A stretch of DNA of 14,500 nucleotides from Thermococcaceae archaeon (GTDB lineage Archaea; Methanobacteriota_B; Thermococci; Thermococcales; Thermococcaceae): positions 1 through 14,500 of the forward strand of contig JAMOPD010000147.1 in assembly GCA_027064745.1 (NCBI GenBank), given 5' to 3'. Below, piece by piece: positions 6,720 to 12,727 of this stretch. The translations under genes were made by a program, and so were the position numbers. Below the pieces are notes generated by a model. It was not told the DNA's origin. It worked only from the letters and a program-made list of their open reading frames with translations, and did not search any database. Position 1 is the first letter of the stretch. Every line of letters starts with the position of its first letter.

Positions 6720-7321
6720 TTTGACTCCCCCTCATTAATCCGAATAACCTCGGCCTGAAAAGACCTAAACAGCTCCCAACCATTGTATTCCTCCTCATAC
6801 GTGCCTTCCTTCAGCTTGATTATCTTCTCGGCCGTTTCCTTCCTGACGTTGGAGACTATCTCGTCTATGGTGCCGAACTGGAGCGCACCGGTCTTACAGG
6901 CCTCGACACACGCTGGGGGCCTGCCTTCAGCTCTTCTGTCGGGACACATATCGCACTTGAACATCACGCCGTTGAGGGCGTCAAACTCGGGGATACCGAA
7001 GGGACAGACGATTGCACACATCTTGCAGCCGATGCACTTCTCGGGGGTTATCATAACCGCGCCGTCTTCGTCCTTGAAGATGGCTCCTGTCGGGCAGACT
7101 TCCATACAGGGTGCGCCATCGCAGTGCCGGCAGTTCATGGGTACGTTGTAGGCCCCCATGGGGAGAATGTGGATTCTTGGAAGGGGCAGCGGATCCTCAA
7201 AGATCGCTGAGAATAGATCCTTGCTCTGGGAGTGTTCCACTGCACACGCTATCTCACAGTGCCGACAGCCAATGCACTTCGCTGGATTTATGAAAATAGT
7301 AGGCTTTGAATCGGTAGGCAT
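6716..7321 (-). CDS. cooF: CooF, CODH-associated Fe-S electron transfer protein
   Basis: This 201-residue CooF carries sixteen cysteines in four ferredoxin motifs (16/19/22/26, 64/67/72/76, 96/99/102/106, 123/126/138/142). It takes electrons from the B/D-clusters of CooS and hands them to a membrane hydrogenase or another acceptor. It is the first gene of the - strand block and is coupled to cooS by an ATGA overlap. The frame is open to a TTG at 7331-7333, but the ATG at 7319-7321 is chosen: it has GGTGAT just upstream, and the TATA box at 7351-7360 predicts a transcript start near 7327-7332, at or downstream of the TTG. The product then begins MPTDSKPTIFINPAKCIGC, as CooF proteins typically do. 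Like cooS, it is G+C-rich compared with the rest of the window. Confidence 0.95.
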   Translation of the reverse strand: MPTDSKPTIFINPAKCIGCRHCEIACAVEHSQSKDLFSAIFEDPLPLPRIHILPMGAYNVPMNCRHCDGAPCMEVCPTGAIFKDEDGAVMITPEKCIGCKMCAIVCPFGIPEFDALNGVMFKCDMCPDRRAEGRPPACVEACKTGALQFGTIDEIVSNVRKETAEKIIKLKEGTYEEEYNGWELFRSFQAEVIRINEGESK

Positions 7322-7380
7322 AGGAATCACCAAGGTTTATGTAACAAATTTTTATATAAATGGGTTTCTGTTTTAAATAA
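7322..7380 (-). promoter_or_regulatory. Promoter of the cooF-cooS operon
   Basis: On the - strand, CAGAAACCC is followed by the near-perfect archaeal TATA box ATTTATATAAA (tttatataaa at 7351-7360 on the + strand), giving a predicted start about 25 bases downstream near 7327-7332. The leader is then only about 6-11 bases, with GGTGAT (7327-7332) as Shine-Dalgarno for ATG 7321. A TGTTAC hexamer lies between TATA and start site (gtaaca, 7341-7346 on the + strand), an obvious place for a repressor. Confidence 0.7.
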
Positions 7381-7616
7381 AAACCGAAAAATTATAGAAC
7401 AAAATGTTACATTTTTCTCAACATTTTACCACCAATATCTAATTCAGTCGACTGACCGGGAAGTCAGAGGGGAGGGAATTATCCAAAAGTGTGAAACCAA
7501 AGGTTATACACCAATGGATGGAAAAGATTATGGATCCTTAAATATTCACTAATGAACAAATTTATCCGGTAAGTTCACAAAAGTGTATACTACCTTAGTT
7601 TTAAATTCAAACCTAA
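7381..7616. promoter_or_regulatory. Divergent cooF/cooC control region with two palindromes
   Basis: Together with the flanking promoters this is a 339-base gene-free region between cooF and cooC. It holds AAAATGTTACATTTT (7401-7415), a perfect 7-1-7 palindrome 41 bases upstream of the cooF TATA box, with a similar AACATTTT close by (7420-7427). It also holds TCAGTCGACTGA (7444-7455), a perfect 12-base palindrome continuing into CTGAC-N6-GTCAG (7452-7467). CAAAAGTGT occurs twice (7484-7492 and 7577-7585). No RNA gene or coding frame with support was seen. These elements are candidates for CO- or nickel-responsive operators; no regulator is assigned. Confidence 0.5.
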
Positions 7617-7660
7617 AAGCATTTATACTGGAGTTTTTCAAAATTTTTTCGGTGTTGCTT
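7612..7660 (+). promoter_or_regulatory. Promoter and RBS of cooC
   Basis: The TATA-like TTTATACT at 7622-7629, preceded by the purine-rich CTAAAAGC, predicts a transcript start near 7653-7655. GGTG at 7651-7654 lies six bases before ATG 7661. A GTG at 7583 in the same frame would lie upstream of this promoter, so it is not used as the start. Confidence 0.6.
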
Positions 7661-8560
7661 ATGGCAAACAAAGGGGAGAAAGACGAAAGACGGAAGAAGC
7701 TATTTCAGATAGCCGAGGAGTTACGAGAACGGACCAAAAAACAGGCCCCAGAAGAGGGTTTTAGGGTTGTTATAACAGGCAAAGGTGGAGTCGGAAAAAC
7801 TACTTTAACTGCTATACTAGCGAGGCTTTTAGCTAGGGACGGATACAAAGTTTTGGCAGTTGATGAAGATCCTCAGATGAATTTGGCTCATGCCATTGGT
7901 ATCCCGAAAGAAGTTAGGGACAAGATAATACCTCTCAACAGAAATCTTGATTATATAGAAGAAAAAACTGGTGCAAGACCAGGAACAAATTGGGGTCTCT
8001 ATTTCTCCCTAACACCAGATGTGAGAGATGTTGTTGAGAGGTTTGGGGTTGTTGGGCCTGATAATGTCATGTTGCTTGTAATGGGCAGTGTCGTTCAGGC
8101 AGCTGCTGGCTGTTTATGCCCAGAAAACGCTCTGCTTGATGCTGTAGTTAAATACATAAACCTCAGGAAAGGAGAAGTGATTCTTATGGATACTCAGGCT
8201 GGTTTAGAGCATTTTGGCAGAGCTTTGGCAAGAGGATTTAAGCAGGCTGTAATCTTAACGGAACCAACATATAATTCAGTTCAAGTTGCTGTGGATGCTG
8301 CTAAGTTAGCTCGTCAGCTGGGGATAAAATATGTTCATCTTGTTATTAATAAAGTAAAAAAAGATAAGCATATAGAAAAAGTTGAGGATATTCTCAATGA
8401 GCTTGGCTTTAATGATTTCACAACGAAGACTGTAATTCCATATGATGAGCTTGTGGAAGAATATGATCCTGAAGTTGAAGCCATCCTATCGAATCCTGAC
8501 TCAGTAACTTACAAAAAAGTGCATGAACTGAAAGATATCTTAATTCGCTATGCTGAGTAA
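7661..8560 (+). CDS. cooC: CooC, ATPase for nickel insertion into CODH
   Basis: This 299-residue MinD/ParA-class ATPase loads nickel into the CooS C-cluster using ATP. The deviant Walker A GKGGVGKT is at residues 40-47. The CooC-specific CxC motif (Cys151/Cys153 in GCLCPEN), which holds nickel or zinc at the dimer interface, is intact, and MDTQAGLEHFGR (176-187) is the switch region. The ATG at 7661 fits the promoter and RBS. CooC proteins usually begin a few residues before the P-loop; here about 34 charged, helix-prone residues come first (KGEKDERRKKLFQIAEELRERTKKQ), and the codons between show no alternative start, so the extension seems real. The gene is divergent from the cooF operon and shares its control region. 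G+C is about 42%, much lower than cooS. Confidence 0.95.
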   Translation: MANKGEKDERRKKLFQIAEELRERTKKQAPEEGFRVVITGKGGVGKTTLTAILARLLARDGYKVLAVDEDPQMNLAHAIGIPKEVRDKIIPLNRNLDYIEEKTGARPGTNWGLYFSLTPDVRDVVERFGVVGPDNVMLLVMGSVVQAAAGCLCPENALLDAVVKYINLRKGEVILMDTQAGLEHFGRALARGFKQAVILTEPTYNSVQVAVDAAKLARQLGIKYVHLVINKVKKDKHIEKVEDILNELGFNDFTTKTVIPYDELVEEYDPEVEAILSNPDSVTYKKVHELKDILIRYAE

Positions 8561-8570
8561 TTTTTTCTTT
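8561..8570 (+). terminator. T-run terminator after cooC
   Basis: TTTTTTCTTT directly follows the cooC TAA. Oligo-T tracts are the usual intrinsic termination signal in Thermococcales. It probably separates cooC from nikR, at least in part. Confidence 0.55.
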
Positions 8571-8573
8571 CAC

Positions 8574-8614
8574 AAATATTTTAAGCTGCATCTCGAATAT
8601 ATTGTGGTGATATA
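8574..8614 (+). promoter_or_regulatory. Possible nikR promoter and RBS
   Basis: The AT-rich ATATTTTAAG (8576-8585) may act as a weak TATA element, which would place the start site close to the ATG. GGTGAT at 8606-8611 is the Shine-Dalgarno for ATG 8615. The TATA match is imperfect, so nikR may depend partly on read-through from cooC. Confidence 0.4.
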
Positions 8615-9031
8615 ATGAAGATAGTGCGCTTTGGTGTTTCAATCCCCCATGACCTGCTCACAAGGTTTGATATTATTATAGAAGAAAAGGGTTACACGAA
8701 CAGAAGTGAGGCTATAAGAGACCTCATAAGGGATTTCATTGTAAGACATGAATGGGAAAAGGGAGATGAGGAGGTAGCTGGTACCATTACGATAGTCTAC
8801 AACCATGATGAGGCGGATGTTGTCAAGGAACTCCTTGATCTGCAGCATGACTATCTTAGTGAAATAGTTTCGAGCCTGCACGTGCATATGGATAAACACA
8901 ACTGCCTTGAAGTTGTTGTTGTCAAAGGAAAGGCAAAACGCGTTAAGGAAATAGCAGACCGGCTGATAAGCCTTAAGGGAGTCAAGCACGGAAAACTCGT
9001 AATGACGACAACTGGAAAGCATCTGGTTTGA
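8615..9031 (+). CDS. nikR: NikR-family nickel-responsive transcriptional regulator
   Basis: This 138-residue regulator has an N-terminal ribbon-helix-helix DNA-binding domain ([19 protein letters not shown]...[14 protein letters not shown]) and a C-terminal ACT-like nickel-binding domain. The high-affinity nickel ligands are all in place: His78 (DLQHDY), His89 and His91 (LHVHMD) and Cys97 (HNCLEV), matching His76/His87/His89/Cys95 of E. coli NikR with an offset of two. It should be a tetramer that binds operators when nickel is present. Its place between cooC and a metal-type ABC importer points to control of nickel uptake, and perhaps of the coo genes. It may also control its own transcription. 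The family call is very strong; the target promoters are inferred. Confidence 0.95.
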   Translation: MKIVRFGVSIPHDLLTRFDIIIEEKGYTNRSEAIRDLIRDFIVRHEWEKGDEEVAGTITIVYNHDEADVVKELLDLQHDYLSEIVSSLHVHMDKHNCLEVVVVKGKAKRVKEIADRLISLKGVKHGKLVMTTTGKHLV

Positions 9032-9039
9032 TTCTATCC

Positions 9040-9060
9040 TTATTGTTTTCAACCTTTTAT
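9040..9060 (+). terminator. Possible T-rich terminator after nikR
   Basis: TTATTGTTTTCAACCTTTTAT follows the nikR TGA by eight bases and contains two short T tracts. It sits just ahead of the strong TATA box of the next operon, so a stop here would make sense, but the tracts are short. Confidence 0.3.
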
Positions 9061-9069
9061 TACTGTTCA

Positions 9070-9116
9070 GAAACTTTTATATATTTCGTGCTAACATTTC
9101 TTTTTGTGGTGCTACC
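9070..9116 (+). promoter_or_regulatory. Promoter of the fmdE-like/ABC importer operon
   Basis: CAGAAAC followed by TTTATATA (9077-9084) is a strong archaeal BRE/TATA pair, predicting a start near 9108-9110. GGTG at 9109-9112 precedes ATG 9117. GTGCTA occurs at 9088-9093 and again at 9109-9114, a 21-base spacing (two helical turns) that brackets the core promoter and could be an operator. Confidence 0.65.
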
Positions 9117-9797
9117 ATGATCTCCGAACTCATAATGGACAGAGATTATGATGGGTTGTTGGAGGTTGCAAGAGATTTCCATGGTCATATCTGTCCATAT
9201 GTGGCGCTGGGAATGAGGGCTTCTATGATTGCCATGAAAGAGCTTGGAGTTGGAAGGCTGGACTTTAGAGCGAGTGTTGATGAGAGCATCCTTGCTATAG
9301 TTGAGACTAACAACTGCTTTACCGATGGTGTGCAGATTGCCACAGGTTGCACGTTTGGCAACAACAGCCTGATATATCTTGACCTGGGAAAAACTGCACT
9401 CACCCTGGTAAAGCGGGGGACATGGGAAGGAGTCAGGGTTTATGCAGATGGTGAAGAATTGAGAAAGTACTATCCTCCTGAAGCAGAAGAGCTCTTTGAC
9501 AGAGTTGTCAAGGAGAGAAAAGGGAGTGAGGAAGATGCCAAACGCCTCAGTTTATTGTGGGAGGAAATCGGAAGAAAGATGATCCGCCTTCCAGAGAAAG
9601 AATTTAAGATAGAGCATATCAAGGTTCCTCCAGTCGAGCCCGCTCCGATTTTTGATAATATCAGATGCTCAAAATGTGGAGAGCTCGCAATGGCAACAAG
9701 GGTGATTTATATTAGCGAAAAGCCCTTCTGCTTGAAATGCGCGGGTGAAAAATATTACGCCCTTATAGGTAGGGGAATTGTGGAGGTGAAACCATGA
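9117..9797 (+). CDS. FmdE-family metal-binding protein with C-terminal zinc ribbon
   Basis: This 226-residue protein is of the FmdE family, named after formylmethanofuran dehydrogenase subunit E. The family signature HGHICP (22-27) is present, with Cys67 and Cys78 in the conserved NNCFTDGVQ...TGCTFGNN stretch, and a C-terminal zinc ribbon from Cys184/187 (CSKC) and Cys205/208 (CLKC). No formylmethanofuran dehydrogenase catalytic genes are nearby and Thermococcales are not methanogens, so a role in methanogenesis is unlikely. FmdE-like proteins occur widely outside methanogens and their function is not settled; metal binding or trafficking fits the motifs. Its TGA overlaps the start of the ABC binding protein (ATGA), so it belongs to the importer operon. 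There is no signal peptide, so it is cytoplasmic. Confidence 0.85.
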   Translation: MISELIMDRDYDGLLEVARDFHGHICPYVALGMRASMIAMKELGVGRLDFRASVDESILAIVETNNCFTDGVQIATGCTFGNNSLIYLDLGKTALTLVKRGTWEGVRVYADGEELRKYYPPEAEELFDRVVKERKGSEEDAKRLSLLWEEIGRKMIRLPEKEFKIEHIKVPPVEPAPIFDNIRCSKCGELAMATRVIYISEKPFCLKCAGEKYYALIGRGIVEVKP

Positions 9798-10912
9798 AGA
9801 AGCTGCTTGCGTTCATTTTGGGATTTTTAATGCTCGTCTCAACAAGTGGCTGTATAAACCAGAATTCTGGGAGTACACAAACGAGCATTACGATAACTGA
9901 TATGCTTGGCAGGAGTGTTGAACTCCCCGCACATGTAACAAAGATTGTTGCCGCTGGACCGGGAGCCCTCAGGTTAATGGTATATCTGAATGCAAGCGAC
10001 ATGGTTGTGGGTGTTGAAGATTTTGAGAAGCGCTACAACTTTGGAAGACCCTATATATTGGCCCATCCTGAGCTTAGGAAGCTGCCTACCATAGGGCCCG
10101 GTGGCCCGGGAAGGTTGCCAAATTTCGAAGAGCTGGTCAAACTAAAGCCAGATGTTATCTTCATAACGTACGTTGATGCTAAAACAGCTGATAATATTCA
10201 GGCCAAAACTGGCATCCCCGTCGTCGTCCTGAGCTACGGGAAGCACGCAGCGTTTAAGAACGATCCCTTCTTCAAATCCATTGAAATCGCCGGAAAGGTT
10301 CTGGGCAAGGAGAAGAAGGCCGAAGAGTTGATATCCTTTATAGAAAAAGTGCAGAGTGACCTTCTAAAGAGGACTGAGGGCATCAAGAGCCCAACGGTCT
10401 ACGTCGGGGGTATAGGGTACAAGGGCGCACACGGGATCGAGAGCACCGAGGTAAAGTTCCCTCCCTTCACGGCGGTCCGCGCGAACAACGTGGCCGACGA
10501 GCTTGGCGGATGGGGGCATAAGTTCATAGACAAGGAGCAGCTCCTCAAGTGGAACCCGGATTACCTGTTCCTCGATGAGGGGGGAATGAAGCTGATCCTC
10601 GCCGACTACAAGAAGAACCCCAACTTCTACAGGTCGTTGAAGGCGGTCAAGAACGGCAACGTTTACGGAATTTTGCCCTTCAACTTCTACGCCACGAACA
10701 TAGGCACTGCAATGGCGGACGCGTACTTCGTGGGGAAGATTCTGTATCCGGAGCGCTTTGCTGATATCGATCCCACTGAGAAGGCCAACGAGATATACAC
10801 CTTCCTCGTTGGAAAGCCGGTTTATGAAGAGCTCTCCAAACAGTTTGGAGGCTTTGGAAAAATGAGCCTTGACAGCGGAAACATTACATACGCACTGCCA
10901 ACATCTCCGTGA
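9794..10912 (+). CDS. ABC importer substrate-binding lipoprotein, metal or metal-chelate type
   Basis: This 372-residue cluster A-II (FecB/BtuF-type) binding protein has an N-terminal hydrophobic segment (residues 4-16) ending in the lipobox STSGC, so Cys20 is the likely lipid anchor on the outer face of the membrane. ITITDMLGRSVELPAHVTKIVAAGPGALRLMVYL is the family's typical start. PNFEELVKLKPDVIFITY follows, and the C-terminal lobe includes WNPDYLFLDEGG. The substrate is not readable from the sequence: Fe(III)-chelates, corrinoids or nickel are possible. The neighbouring nikR favours nickel, but only by context. Base composition is mosaic: about 35-43% G+C in sampled stretches up to 10200, about 55-65% from about 10200 to 10560, then back under 50%. 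The gene is coupled by four-base overlaps on both sides. Confidence 0.9.
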   Translation: MKKLLAFILGFLMLVSTSGCINQNSGSTQTSITITDMLGRSVELPAHVTKIVAAGPGALRLMVYLNASDMVVGVEDFEKRYNFGRPYILAHPELRKLPTIGPGGPGRLPNFEELVKLKPDVIFITYVDAKTADNIQAKTGIPVVVLSYGKHAAFKNDPFFKSIEIAGKVLGKEKKAEELISFIEKVQSDLLKRTEGIKSPTVYVGGIGYKGAHGIESTEVKFPPFTAVRANNVADELGGWGHKFIDKEQLLKWNPDYLFLDEGGMKLILADYKKNPNFYRSLKAVKNGNVYGILPFNFYATNIGTAMADAYFVGKILYPERFADIDPTEKANEIYTFLVGKPVYEELSKQFGGFGKMSLDSGNITYALPTSP

Positions 10913-11955
10913 TGAACATGAGAGAATACAGGGAGTATATAGCCAGGAAATATTTCATAGGTTTTGCTTTATTTATCTCTATTATCCTTGTTTCTCTTTG
11001 TGCTTTAAGTGCCGGGGCATATTCTCTATCTATTAATGAAGTCATCAACGCTTTATTTGGGGCAGGTAGTGCAAGTACCCACCTGGTTGTGTGGAATATC
11101 AGACTCCCGCGTATTACAGCTGCTATTCTTGTTGGCTCTTCTCTGGCTATAGCAGGTGCGGTTATGCAGGGCTTCCTGAAAAATCCTCTGGCGACACCCT
11201 TCACAATGGGGGTTTCCCACGGTGCAATGTTTGGAGCTTCGTTGGCTATTCTCCTTGGCGCCGGTTATGCTGAAAGCTCTGGGAGGATATCTCTAAATAA
11301 TCCCTATACTGTTATTCTCTTTGCATTTGCAGGTGCGATAAGTGCCACAGCCGTGGTTCTTCTTCTTGCCAAACTCAGGAGTCTCAGCCCAGAGGCGATG
11401 ATTCTTGCAGGGGTTTCCATGAGCTCCCTCTTTGTTGCCCTAACAACACTCATGCAGTACTTTGCAAATGAGCTTCAGCTCGCTGCTATGGTGTATTGGT
11501 CCTTTGGTGATCTTGGAAGGGCCACATGGAGGGAGAACTGCATTCTACTACTTGTGTTTTTGGTGGCATTTGCTTATTTTAGCATTACCAGATGGGATTT
11601 AAATGCCACCCAAATGGGGGATGAAATTGCCAAATCCCTTGGTGTGGAAGTTGAGAAGGTTCGACTCATTGGAACACTGCTCGCTTCACTCCTGACAGCT
11701 GTTAGTGTTGCCTTTGTGGGAGTTATTGGATTTATAGGGCTTATAGCTCCTCATGCAATGAGATTGATAGTTGGTGGAGATTACAGATTTTTAATTCCTC
11801 TTTCAGCTTTAACAGGGGCTCTTTTGTTGCTTACAGCGGATACAGTAGCAAGGCTCGCATTTTCTCCCATGACCCTTCCGGTAGGCGTTGTAACTTCCTT
11901 TCTTGGAGCACCTACATTCCTCTATCTACTGATTAAGATGGAGGGGCAGAGATGA
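10912..11955 (+). CDS. ABC importer permease, FecCD family
   Basis: This is a permease of about 347 residues of the FecCD/BtuC type, which forms a dimeric membrane channel. There are many hydrophobic helices, beginning with FIGFALFISIILVSLCALSAG, and the family's hallmark stretches are present: VVWNIRLPRITAAILVG, GAVMQGFLKNPLATP, and the coupling-helix region IAKSLGVEVEKVRLIG followed by GVIGFIGLIAPHAMRL. The ATG at 10912 shares one base with the upstream TGA (TGATG). A GTG three bases earlier and an ATG at 10918 are alternatives, and no clear Shine-Dalgarno decides between them. The length is normal. It pairs with the binding protein upstream and the ATPase downstream. G+C is near 45%, unlike the middle of the preceding gene. 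Confidence 0.95.
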   Translation: MNMREYREYIARKYFIGFALFISIILVSLCALSAGAYSLSINEVINALFGAGSASTHLVVWNIRLPRITAAILVGSSLAIAGAVMQGFLKNPLATPFTMGVSHGAMFGASLAILLGAGYAESSGRISLNNPYTVILFAFAGAISATAVVLLLAKLRSLSPEAMILAGVSMSSLFVALTTLMQYFANELQLAAMVYWSFGDLGRATWRENCILLLVFLVAFAYFSITRWDLNATQMGDEIAKSLGVEVEKVRLIGTLLASLLTAVSVAFVGVIGFIGLIAPHAMRLIVGGDYRFLIPLSALTGALLLLTADTVARLAFSPMTLPVGVVTSFLGAPTFLYLLIKMEGQR

Positions 11956-12701
11956 AGGCGGTTAGGGTTAGGGATCTATCATTCTCCTACAATGGGCTTG
12001 ATATACTCAAAAATATAAGTTTTGAAGTCGATGAGGGAGAATTTCTGGCAATACTCGGTCCAAATGGTGCTGGGAAAAGCACTCTTTTGAGATGCATCTC
12101 TGGAATACTCGAATGCAGTGGGGTGGAAATCTTTGAAAAGCCACGGGAGAGCTATTCAAGAAATGAGCTGGCCAAACTCCTTGGTTATGTTCCACAAAAA
12201 AGTAGTTCTAACTTTATGACGGTTTTTGATACAGTTCTTCTGGGAAGAAAACCCTATATGGGACTAACTCCGAGAAATGAGGACATTGAGAAAGTTAGAA
12301 AAGTACTTGAGCTTCTCGGCCTTCAGAACTTTGTCCTCAAAAGGACGAACCAGCTCAGTGGTGGTGAGCTTCAGAAGGTTGTTATAGCCAGGGCCTTAGC
12401 TCAGGAGCCTAAAATCCTTTTAATGGACGAACCCACAAACAATTTGGATTTAAAAAGTCAGCTTGAGGTTATGAGGATTGCTGAAAGATTTGCGAGCAAA
12501 GGTGGAACATCCATCGTTGTAATGCATGATGTTAATCTTGCCCTGAGATTTGCGAGGAGGTTTATCTTTATGAGAGAAGGGGAGATAAAAGCCGATGGTG
12601 ATTTTAAAATCATAAAATCCGACCTCTTTGAAGAGATCTACGGGATAAAAGTGGAGATTGAGAAAATAAAGGGAATTCCTGTTGTTGTGCCGCTGGGCTG
12701 A
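11952..12701 (+). CDS. ABC importer ATP-binding protein, FepC/BtuD type
   Basis: This 249-residue cytoplasmic ATPase powers the importer. Walker A GPNGAGKST (about 37-45), the Q-loop GYVPQK, the signature LSGGELQ, Walker B ILLMDEPT followed by the D-loop NNLDLKS, and the H-loop VVMHDVN are all intact, so the system should be active. Its ATG overlaps the permease TGA by four bases. The stop TGA (12699-12701) is followed after only four bases by an intact part of a CRISPR repeat, so no terminator separates this operon from the array, and the last codons lie inside the degenerate terminal repeat unit. The tail IKVEIEKIKGIPVVVPLG is typical for the family, so the gene does not seem to have been shortened by the array. 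Confidence 0.96.
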   Translation: MKAVRVRDLSFSYNGLDILKNISFEVDEGEFLAILGPNGAGKSTLLRCISGILECSGVEIFEKPRESYSRNELAKLLGYVPQKSSSNFMTVFDTVLLGRKPYMGLTPRNEDIEKVRKVLELLGLQNFVLKRTNQLSGGELQKVVIARALAQEPKILLMDEPTNNLDLKSQLEVMRIAERFASKGGTSIVVMHDVNLALRFARRFIFMREGEIKADGDFKIIKSDLFEEIYGIKVEIEKIKGIPVVVPLG

Positions 12702-12727
12702 GACATCTCCTAAAGTCTTATTGGAAC
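12698..12727 (-). repeat. Degenerate trailer-end CRISPR repeat
   Basis: The last 22 bases (12706-12727) match the consensus exactly. The first eight, which would encode the crRNA 5' handle, do not (CTGAGACA instead of ATTTCAAT). The changed part overlaps the stop codon of the ABC ATPase gene. Decay of the leader-distal repeat is common and gives the array its orientation. Confidence 0.9.

Noticed and set aside
7322..7333. TTG start for cooF at 7331-7333
   Set aside because: It lies at or upstream of the predicted transcript start; ATG 7319-7321 has GGTGAT ahead of it and gives the usual CooF N-terminus.
7405..7410. Canonical NikR operator built from TGTTAC half-sites
   Set aside because: The two hexamers are in everted order and about 58 bases apart, unlike the close inverted half-sites known for bacterial NikR, so no NikR site is called.
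7444..7467. Riboswitch or small RNA gene in the cooF/cooC gap
   Set aside because: The palindromes are short and not followed by a recognised RNA fold; promoters on both sides leave very short leaders, so DNA operators are more likely.
7583..7660. GTG start for cooC at 7583
   Set aside because: The added 26 residues would lie upstream of, and across, the TATA box at 7622-7629; ATG 7661 has a Shine-Dalgarno and fits the promoter.
9117..9797. Formylmethanofuran dehydrogenase subunit of a methanogenesis pathway
   Set aside because: No catalytic Fmd/Fwd subunits or other methanogenesis genes are nearby; only the FmdE domain is shared.
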